Position numbers and translations under genes: made by a program
Assembly: GCA_013153575.1 (NCBI GenBank)
Contig: JAADEE010000043.1
Location: 1-5,168, forward strand
DNA: 5,168 nucleotides
Reading direction: 5' to 3'
Origin: Chlorobiota bacterium
GTDB lineage: Bacteria; Bacteroidota; Bacteroidia; Bacteroidales; JAADGE01
Part shown: positions 1 through 5,168 of the stretch, one piece after another
How positions within the stretch are numbered: the stretch's first letter is position 1
Layout of the letters: the number at the start of each line of letters is the position of its first letter
Notes under the pieces: generated by a model
Seen by the model: only the letters and a program-made list of their open reading frames with translations
The model's database searches: none
Told to the model about the DNA's origin: nothing

Positions 1-1323
1 TTCGATAATACTTCTGCACAGCAAAATTTAATTGATAATCTTCTTACACTTGTACAAAACAGAAATGCAAATGGTGTAAATATTGATTTTGAAGGAGTAC
101 CAAGTTCTGAAAAAAACAACCTTACAGATTTTCTTATAAATTTGTCGGAACAGTTTCATAGTCAAATACCAAATTCGCAAGTTAGTGTTGCTTTACCGGC
201 AGTTGATTGGGCAGATGTTTTTGATATAACAGCACTTAAAGATTATATCGACTTGTTTTTAATAATGGGATATGATTATTATTGGACTTCGGGTGGCGTT
301 GGAGATATTGCCGGACCAACAGGGCAACTTTATACAATGTATGATTTTAATTATAATCAATCACGTTCAGTAATTTATTATTTAAATGAAGGAGTTCCTC
401 ATGAGAAATTATGTTTAGGCGTGCCTTACTATGGTTTCGATTGGCAAACAAATGATGATAATGTTCCTACGGAAGCAGTTGCAAATGGAAGTCCTATTTT
501 CATAAGTACAATTAAAGAAAATGCAGAAGGATATTATTCCAACAAAAATATTGAAGATAGTAGTTTATGTGCATACTATAATTACAATAACGGCAACTTT
601 CATCAAGCATGGATTGATGATGAAGAAACAATGCAATTTAAATACGACCTTGTTTTAAGGCAAGGTATTGCAGGAATTGGAATTTGGGCTTTGGGTTATG
701 ATGATGGTTATTCTGAAATGTGGGATTTAATAAAAAATAATTTTTCATCTTGTGCAGAAGTTCCAACAACTTATGATTTTTTTGATATGGGAGGCCCTTT
801 GCGGGAACATTATAATCGTGAAGATTATATTTATACAATTGCACCAACAAATTATGTTAGTGATTTAACATTAAGTTTTTCATCATTTGAGCTTGAAGCA
901 GGTTATGATTCTTTATGGATTTATGACGGAGCAAATATTGAAGCACCTTTAATTGGCGGATATTCAGGAAATACAAGTCCTAATATTATTGAAGCGAGTG
1001 GGGGAGCATTAACAATAAAGTTTCATTCAGATGGTGCAACTGTTAAACAAGGCTGGAATGCAAAATGGAATTGTAATTCATCGAGTGTTGCAACTAACAA
1101 TTCTGAAATTGAAATTTATCCAAATCCTGCAAATCAGTTTATAAAAATTCAATCAGATTTAATTCCTGTTTCTGTAAAAATATATTCTTTACAAGGTAAG
1201 TTAGTTGCAACTAAATATAATTCAAAATATATTAACACTTCAAATCTTAAAAGTGGATTTTATTTTATTGAAGTAAATTTTTTAAACCAAAAAATAGTTA
1301 ATAAGATTATAATAAATCATTAA
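1..1323 (+). CDS. Secreted GH18 glycoside hydrolase with CUB-like domain and T9SS sorting domain (5' partial)
   Basis: The frame is open from base 1 without a start, so the N-terminus, including signal peptide and early barrel strands, lies upstream; 440 residues are visible. The TTG at 142 is internal, because the GH18 active-site strand precedes it. Residues 1-247 are a GH18 TIM barrel: NGVNIDFE (24-31) matches DxxDxDxE with the catalytic acid at Glu31 and Asp29 kept, followed by MGYDYYW (89-95), LGVPYYGFDW (139-148) and GIGIWALGYDDG (225-236). The NIDFE form resembles YaaH/SleL-type N-acetylglucosaminidases, so the substrate could be chitin-like or peptidoglycan-like beta-1,4-GlcNAc polymer; this is not resolved. 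Residues 258-358 look like a CUB domain (FELE, YDSLWIYDG, HSDG as likely calcium ligands). Residues 370-440 are a type A T9SS sorting domain starting at IYPNPANQ, implying export across the outer membrane. The family call is firm; the substrate is inference. Confidence 0.9.
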   Translation, partial: FDNTSAQQNLIDNLLTLVQNRNANGVNIDFEGVPSSEKNNLTDFLINLSEQFHSQIPNSQVSVALPAVDWADVFDITALKDYIDLFLIMGYDYYWTSGGVGDIAGPTGQLYTMYDFNYNQSRSVIYYLNEGVPHEKLCLGVPYYGFDWQTNDDNVPTEAVANGSPIFISTIKENAEGYYSNKNIEDSSLCAYYNYNNGNFHQAWIDDEETMQFKYDLVLRQGIAGIGIWALGYDDGYSEMWDLIKNNFSSCAEVPTTYDFFDMGGPLREHYNREDYIYTIAPTNYVSDLTLSFSSFELEAGYDSLWIYDGANIEAPLIGGYSGNTSPNIIEASGGALTIKFHSDGATVKQGWNAKWNCNSSSVATNNSEIEIYPNPANQFIKIQSDLIPVSVKIYSLQGKLVATKYNSKYINTSNLKSGFYFIEVNFLNQKIVNKIIINH

Positions 1324-1348
1324 ATTTTATAAAATAAATACATATGCA

Positions 1349-3442
1349 ATGAAAAAAATAATATTTTTTAACCTATTAGTTTTAGTTTTTATGTCTTGTT
1401 CAAACAATGAAAATAAAACTTCGGAAAAACAACCGGAAGAAAAAATAATTGGAAAACCAAACTTAAAACTTACAAGTGATGTAATGACACCGGAAGTTTT
1501 GTGGTCGTTTGGTAGATTAAGTGATGTGCAAGTTTCACCCGATGAAAAAAAACTTCTTTTTGGAGTTTCGTATTACGATATTCCTGAAGATAAAGGAAAT
1601 AGAGAATTGTACACAATGTCGGTTGATGGTAAGAACATGAAACAAATTACAAAAACTGCAAAAGGTGAGTACAATGCTGTATGGAGTAAAGATGGGAAAT
1701 CAATTTATTTCATGAGTTCATCAGATGATGGAATGCAAGTTTTTAAAATGAATGAAGATGGTACAAATGTTACACAAGTTTCAAAAATTAACGGAGGAAT
1801 AAGTGGATTCAAATTATCGCCAAATCAAAGTAAGATTCTTTACACAAAGGAAGTTAATTTGGTTAAAACTGTTCAAGATAAATATGCTGACTTGCCAAAA
1901 GCAAATGCAAGAATAATAAATGATATGATGTATAGGCATTGGGATACTTGGACAGATTCTTACAGTCATATTTTTGTTTCTGATTTTGACGGAAAATCTT
2001 TTTCTGAAGGTACTGACATTATGAAAGATGAAGAATTTGATTCGCCTTTAAAACCTTTTGGAGGACTTGAAGAAATTGCTTGGAGCAATGATAGTAAAAT
2101 TATTGCTTATACTTGTGTGAAGAAAAAAGGACTTGCTTATACACTTTCAACAAATTCTGATATTTATTTGTATAATGTTGAAAATAAAGCAACTACAAAC
2201 TTAACCAAAGGTATGAATGGTTATGATAAAGCACCTGTTTTTTCACCTGATGGAAATAAAGTTGCATGGGAAAGTATGGAAAGAGATGGTTACGAATCGG
2301 ATAAAATAAGACTTTTTGTTTATGATTTCAATACAAAAGAAAAGAAAGATTACACAAAAAACTTTGATCAAAATGTTGGAGGTTTAAATTGGGATAGTAA
2401 AAGTGAAAACATATATTTTACGAGTGATTATCATGCACGCTTTCAAATTTATAAGTTGAATCTTGCAAGTAATGAAATAAATGCAATTACTAGTGGCGAC
2501 CATAATTATCGTTCAGTTTCAGTTTTGTCGGATAGGTTAATTGGAACAAAACAATCTATGTCAATGCCAACTGAAATTTTTTCTGTAAATGAAGAAGGAA
2601 AAGAAACTCAAATAAGTTTTGTTAATAAAGATTTGCTTTCACAGTTAGAAATGGGTAAAGTTGAAGAACGTTGGATAAAAACAACAGATAATAAAGAAAT
2701 GTTAGTTTGGGTAATTTATCCTCCACATTTCGATGCAAATAAAAAATATCCTGCATTATTGTATTGTCAGGGAGGTCCTCAATCATCAGTAAGTCAGTTT
2801 TGGTCGTATCGTTGGAATTTTCAAATGATGGCAGCTAATGGTTATGTTGTAGTAGCACCAAACAGAAGAGGTTTGCCAAGTTTTGGACAAAAATGGAATG
2901 AGCAAATTAGTGGTGATTATGGTGGACAAAACATGAAAGATTATTTTTCGGCAATTGATACTTTAAAAGAAGAAGCTTTTATTGATGAAAACAAGCTTGG
3001 AGCAGTTGGTGCAAGTTATGGCGGATTTTCTGTGTATTGGCTTGCAGGTAATCATAATAAAAGGTTTAAAGCTTTTATTGCACATGATGGAATTTTTAAT
3101 TTAGAATCGCAATATACAGAAACTGATGAGCTATGGTTTGCAAACTGGGATTTAGGTGGTGCACCTTGGGAAAAAAATAATAAAATTGCACAAAAAACTT
3201 ATTCAAATTCGCCTCATAAATTTGTTGATAAATGGGATACTCCTATTATGGTAATTCATGGAGGTAAAGATTATAGGATTTTAGATTCGCAAGGCTTTAG
3301 TGCTTTTGATGCTGCAAAAATTAAAGGAGTTCCTGCAAAGATGTTGTATTTTCCTGAAGAAAATCATTGGGTTTTACATCCTCAAAATGGAATTTTATGG
3401 CAAAGAGAATTTAAAGATTGGCTTGATAAATGGCTTAAATAA
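1349..3442 (+). CDS. S9-family serine peptidase lipoprotein, DPP5-like
   Basis: This complete 697-residue protein is a prolyl-oligopeptidase-family exopeptidase expected to remove dipeptides from peptide N-termini in the periplasm or at the cell surface. Residues 1-17 form a lipoprotein signal ending in the lipobox FMSC, with Cys17 lipidated. Residues 50-420 form a TolB/PD40-like beta-propeller; six blade motifs are visible, starting near 57, 107, 151, 240, 293 and 343. Residues 440-697 are the alpha/beta-hydrolase domain: GGP (475-477), NRRG (505-508), nucleophile Ser556 in GASYGG, Asp641 in HGGKDYR and His673 in ENHW. The NRRGLPSFGQKWNEQ and FANWDLGGAPWE stretches resemble bacterial DPP5 (established family knowledge, from memory). 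The start at 1349 is chosen because the signal peptide begins there; an ATG at 1343 stops after two codons. The gap to the GH18 gene is 25 bp with no promoter or terminator seen, so co-transcription is likely. Acylaminoacyl-peptidase is the main alternative name. Confidence 0.93.
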   Translation: MKKIIFFNLLVLVFMSCSNNENKTSEKQPEEKIIGKPNLKLTSDVMTPEVLWSFGRLSDVQVSPDEKKLLFGVSYYDIPEDKGNRELYTMSVDGKNMKQITKTAKGEYNAVWSKDGKSIYFMSSSDDGMQVFKMNEDGTNVTQVSKINGGISGFKLSPNQSKILYTKEVNLVKTVQDKYADLPKANARIINDMMYRHWDTWTDSYSHIFVSDFDGKSFSEGTDIMKDEEFDSPLKPFGGLEEIAWSNDSKIIAYTCVKKKGLAYTLSTNSDIYLYNVENKATTNLTKGMNGYDKAPVFSPDGNKVAWESMERDGYESDKIRLFVYDFNTKEKKDYTKNFDQNVGGLNWDSKSENIYFTSDYHARFQIYKLNLASNEINAITSGDHNYRSVSVLSDRLIGTKQSMSMPTEIFSVNEEGKETQISFVNKDLLSQLEMGKVEERWIKTTDNKEMLVWVIYPPHFDANKKYPALLYCQGGPQSSVSQFWSYRWNFQMMAANGYVVVAPNRRGLPSFGQKWNEQISGDYGGQNMKDYFSAIDTLKEEAFIDENKLGAVGASYGGFSVYWLAGNHNKRFKAFIAHDGIFNLESQYTETDELWFANWDLGGAPWEKNNKIAQKTYSNSPHKFVDKWDTPIMVIHGGKDYRILDSQGFSAFDAAKIKGVPAKMLYFPEENHWVLHPQNGILWQREFKDWLDKWLK

Positions 3443-3448
3443 TTTTGC

Positions 3449-3494
3449 AAAACAAAAAAAGCCACTAACTCAAGTTAGTAGCTTTTTTTGTTTT
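3449..3494. terminator. Bidirectional intrinsic terminator between convergent genes
   Basis: This is an inverted repeat. The outer arm AAAACAAAAAAAGC pairs perfectly with GCTTTTTTTGTTTT. There is one C·A mismatch (3463/3480), then ACTAAC pairs with GTTAGT around a TCAA loop: 20 pairs in all. On either strand the hairpin core is preceded by an A-run and followed by a T-run, so it can act as a Rho-independent terminator in both directions. It lies 6 bp after the peptidase stop and 12 bp after the cytochrome stop on the other strand. Confidence 0.9.
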
Positions 3495-3506
3495 ATAAAT
3501 TTCAGT

Positions 3507-3941
3507 TTATTCTTTAATATCTGCAGTTGTTACATCATCAAAATTGTTATCCCAAGCATGGTTAACATAGTTTACAACATCAACAAGTTCTTCGTTAGAT
3601 AGTTGACCTTTAAATGCAACCATTGCAGTTCCTTCAACACCGTTTGCAACGATATTTATATCACATGCTTTACCTTTTAATCCCGGGAAAGTTTCACCAA
3701 CGCCTTCACCGTTTTCTTGATGACAAGCTTGGCATTTGCTTGCATAAATTTCTTTTCCTTTAGAATAATCTGCAACAGCAGTTTCTTCTTTAGCTTCAGT
3801 TTCAACTTTTACCTCTTCTTTTACTTCTTCTTTTGTGTCTTTTGCATCTTCTTTTGCAGTTTCTTCACCACAAGAAACAAAAAGAGTTGATAAACTAAAA
3901 ACGAATAATACAGCTAATGCTGAAAATGTTAATTTTTTCAT
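3507..3941 (-). CDS. Small lipid-anchored class I cytochrome c
   Basis: This 144-residue c-type cytochrome is an electron carrier outside the cytoplasmic membrane. Residues 1-24 are a lipoprotein signal with lipobox LFVSC (Cys24 lipidated). Residues 25-57 are a low-complexity Lys/Glu-rich tether. The heme domain spans about 58-144: CQACH (70-74) binds heme covalently with His74 as axial ligand, FPGLKG (85-90) follows, and Met107 in GTAMVAFKGQLSNEE is the likely second ligand; the helix ELVDVVNYVNHAW closes the fold as in class I cytochromes. Cys93 is an extra cysteine outside the heme motif. The ATG at 3941 begins the signal peptide and has AAAAGG four bases upstream. It lies 57 bp downstream of the TauE/SafE-like gene on the same strand, and a promoter box sits in that gap. 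The neighbouring fixH suggests it could donate electrons to a cbb3 oxidase; this is inference. The electron partner is not shown by sequence. Confidence 0.93.
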   Translation of the reverse strand: MKKLTFSALAVLFVFSLSTLFVSCGEETAKEDAKDTKEEVKEEVKVETEAKEETAVADYSKGKEIYASKCQACHQENGEGVGETFPGLKGKACDINIVANGVEGTAMVAFKGQLSNEELVDVVNYVNHAWDNNFDDVTTADIKE

Positions 3942-3976
3942 AATACCTTTTATTAGATTTTTAAATAATTTTTTTA

Positions 3977-3984
3977 CAAATATA
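3977..3984 (-). promoter_or_regulatory. Putative Bacteroidota -7 promoter box for the cytochrome c gene
   Basis: Read on the minus strand, this is TATATTTG, an exact match to the Bacteroidota primary sigma -7 consensus TAnnTTTG. It lies 35 bases before the cytochrome ATG, which would give a leader of roughly 30 nt. No clear TTG was found at the expected -33 position. In such AT-rich DNA a chance match is possible, but this one falls inside a 57-bp intergenic gap upstream of a start codon. Confidence 0.45.
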
Positions 3985-3998
3985 TGAATTAAAGTCTT

Positions 3999-4778
3999 TT
4001 AAATTAAATTTTTTGTATTGAAATAATAAGTTTTTTCATTAATATTTAAAGAACTTGTTTTTTTATGCATCATCATTCCTTTTTTGTGAGGTTTTAACAT
4101 TTTATCGGGTGGGCTTATAAACATAATACCTAATCCTAAACCTCTTAGTATAAATAATACTCCTAATATAACAATAAATATAGGAATAAGTTTTGCAAGT
4201 TTTGTTCTTAAACTATTGCTTATTTTATTTCCTATTAAAGAAAGTGTTAACATAATAGGAATTGTGCCTATACCAAACAGGAACATGAAAATTGTTCCGT
4301 AAAAAACACTTCCAGTTGCAATTGCTGCAAATAAAGCTCCGTAAACAGGTCCGCAAGGAAGAAGACCATTAAGTATTCCTATAACAAAAAGACTTGAATA
4401 TGAGCGTTTTCCAAAAAGCTTTGCAAGTCTGCTTCTTAATGGTGCTGTATATTTATAACCAAATTTTTCTATTGAGAAATTATTTTTAAAAATTGCAGGA
4501 AAAATTACATAAAGTATCATAACAGTTCCCATAACTATTCCTACCCATTTTTGAAATCCTGCCATTGCAAAACTTTGTCCGAAGAAACCAAATACCATTC
4601 CCATAATTGCATATGTTATTGCTCTTCCAAGGTTATAAAGTATTGCACTTGAAACTTTTGAGAATTTACTAGTTTCTTTTAATGGCAATGAAATTGCAAT
4701 AGGTCCGCACATTCCAATACAATGTATGCCTGTAACTAAACCAAGTGCTAATGCTGCACCAATAATTTGAAAATCCAT
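3999..4778 (-). CDS. TauE/SafE-family (DsbD_2-like) six-helix membrane protein of a cbb3 oxidase cluster
   Basis: This 259-residue inner-membrane protein belongs to the TauE/SafE / cytochrome-biogenesis transmembrane (DsbD_2) group. By hydrophobicity, helices lie near 5-29, 44-68, 76-97, 128-152, 156-182 and 197-221. Two similar motifs, GIHCIGMCGP (17-26, Cys20 and Cys24) in helix 1 and GLLPCGP (138-144, Cys142) in helix 4, mark the inverted-repeat halves of the family and resemble the paired cysteines of CcdA/DsbD. The tail after 222 is rich in Met, His and Lys (Met227, His231, Met235-237, His238) and might bind copper or another metal. The ATG directly follows the fixH stop codon, so translation is probably coupled and the start is secure. 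In Bacteroidota this protein commonly sits beside fixH at the end of cbb3 oxidase operons, which suggests a role in oxidase or copper/redox maturation. The database name 'sulfite exporter' should not be read as a demonstrated function. Confidence 0.88.
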   Translation of the reverse strand: MDFQIIGAALALGLVTGIHCIGMCGPIAISLPLKETSKFSKVSSAILYNLGRAITYAIMGMVFGFFGQSFAMAGFQKWVGIVMGTVMILYVIFPAIFKNNFSIEKFGYKYTAPLRSRLAKLFGKRSYSSLFVIGILNGLLPCGPVYGALFAAIATGSVFYGTIFMFLFGIGTIPIMLTLSLIGNKISNSLRTKLAKLIPIFIVILGVLFILRGLGLGIMFISPPDKMLKPHKKGMMMHKKTSSLNINEKTYYFNTKNLI

Positions 4779-5168
4779 TTAAATTGTTATTTTAAATTCT
4801 TGAAAATATTTAATTTTATCTGATTCCCAGTCTATTTTTATATAGTACCGTCCTTTTTGCAAACTATCAGTATTAATGATTTGTTTGCCTTCGTTGTTCG
4901 GTTTTATACTCATACTTTTATCATGCCTGTAACTTGTTACATAGTATAAAAGTATTTTTCCTGAAATATCATTAACTTTATCTTTAGGGTAGTTTATTAT
5001 AATTTTATTTTTTTCTTTTTTTATGGATATTTTTTCTGCAAGTTTATCGGCATTATTTATTTTATTAATTTTTGCTTCATAAGCTATTTCTTCAGGAAAA
5101 TAATCTTTTGAAACTAAATTAATATCTTGTGTTAAGCTAAATAAAATAAAACTTACAAAAAATGTAAC
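4779..5168 (-). CDS. fixH: FixH/CcoH-type cbb3 oxidase accessory protein (5' partial)
   Basis: The minus-strand frame is open from the window edge to a TAA at 4781-4779, giving 129 C-terminal residues; the start codon lies beyond the right edge, probably by only about 10-30 codons given the usual 140-170 residue family size. The visible part opens with the end of a hydrophobic helix (VTFFVSFILFSL, 1-12), followed by NLVSKDYFPEEIAYEAKI (17-34), the characteristic FixH segment just outside the membrane, and then a beta-rich domain. The end carries the recurrent KGRYYIKIDW (105-114) and KYFQEFKITI (120-129) strands. FixH/CcoH is a single-span membrane protein needed for assembly or stability of cbb3-type cytochrome c oxidase, with its domain on the outer side of the inner membrane. 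Its stop abuts the next gene's ATG. CcoG and the oxidase structural genes are predicted upstream, off the window. Confidence 0.85.
   Translation of the reverse strand, partial: VTFFVSFILFSLTQDINLVSKDYFPEEIAYEAKINKINNADKLAEKISIKKEKNKIIINYPKDKVNDISGKILLYYVTSYRHDKSMSIKPNNEGKQIINTDSLQKGRYYIKIDWESDKIKYFQEFKITI

Noticed and set aside
142..144. TTG as the start codon of the GH18 gene
   Set aside because: The frame is open upstream to base 1 and encodes the catalytic GH18 strand at 70-93, so this codon is internal and the real start is outside the window.
638..850. 70-codon minus-strand open frame
   Set aside because: It lies wholly inside the GH18 gene on the opposite strand, has no recognisable domain, and crosses the conserved GIGIWALGYDDG coding segment; it is a shadow frame.
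1324..1348. Separate promoter for the peptidase gene
   Set aside because: No TAnnTTTG box is present in the gap or the preceding 70 bases; near matches such as TAAATTTT lack the final G.
1343..1351. ATG at 1343 as the peptidase start
   Set aside because: It reads ATG CAA TGA and stops at once; the ATG at 1349 begins the lipoprotein signal peptide.
3300..3602. 100-codon plus-strand open frame
   Set aside because: It overlaps the peptidase C-terminus in another frame, runs through the terminator hairpin and into the antisense of the cytochrome gene; its content is low-complexity translation of AT-rich DNA.
3991..3999. AAAGTCTTT palindrome after the TauE/SafE-like gene as a terminator
   Set aside because: Only four base pairs around a single base; it cannot form a stable hairpin.
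3999..4778. Sulfite export as the function of the six-helix protein
   Set aside because: That is a family label only. The HCxGMCGP and LPCGP motifs and the fixH neighbour favour a maturation or redox/metal role, and no sulfur-metabolism gene is nearby.
1..5168. CRISPR arrays, insertion sequences, tRNA or rRNA genes, attachment sites
   Set aside because: No spaced direct repeats, terminal inverted repeats, transposase motifs or RNA-gene landmarks were seen on either strand by reading.

Overview
This window is very AT-rich (about 70% A+T by eye). It has short intergenic gaps and weak Shine-Dalgarno sequences. One gene ends in a type IX secretion (T9SS) C-terminal sorting domain, there is a match to the Bacteroidota -7 promoter box (TAnnTTTG), and a FixH–TauE/SafE-like gene pair lies at the right end. 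Together these point to a chromosomal segment of a member of the Bacteroidota, probably a Flavobacteriia- or Bacteroidales-like lineage. No species can be named from the sequence.

Left part, plus strand (1-3442). The window opens inside a secreted family 18 glycoside hydrolase whose catalytic domain is followed by a CUB-like domain and a 'Por' T9SS sorting domain. After a 25-bp gap with no visible promoter comes a complete S9-family serine peptidase lipoprotein, most like dipeptidyl peptidase 5 (DPP5). Both are envelope or secreted hydrolases of a polymer-degrading bacterium. The gap suggests co-transcription, but no shared pathway is proven.

Centre (3449-3494). A long, nearly perfect A/T-flanked hairpin separates the two convergent gene groups and should stop transcription from both sides.

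Right part, minus strand, read right to left (5168-3507). First comes the C-terminal 129 residues of a FixH/CcoH-type protein, cut by the window edge and lacking a start codon. Its stop codon directly abuts the ATG of a six-helix TauE/SafE (DsbD_2-like) membrane protein with two CGP cysteine motifs and a His/Met-rich tail. A small lipid-anchored class I cytochrome c follows and appears to have its own promoter. FixH next to this membrane protein is the usual end of the cbb3-type cytochrome c oxidase cluster in Bacteroidota, so ccoG and ccoN/O/P are predicted just beyond the right edge. The cytochrome c could feed electrons to that oxidase, although its acidic residues next to the lipidated cysteine leave its location open.

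No mobile element, CRISPR array, tRNA or rRNA was seen. I found no clearly novel system. The points most worth a second look are the edge-truncated fixH, the metal-binding-like tail of the membrane protein, and the odd features of the cytochrome lipoprotein.
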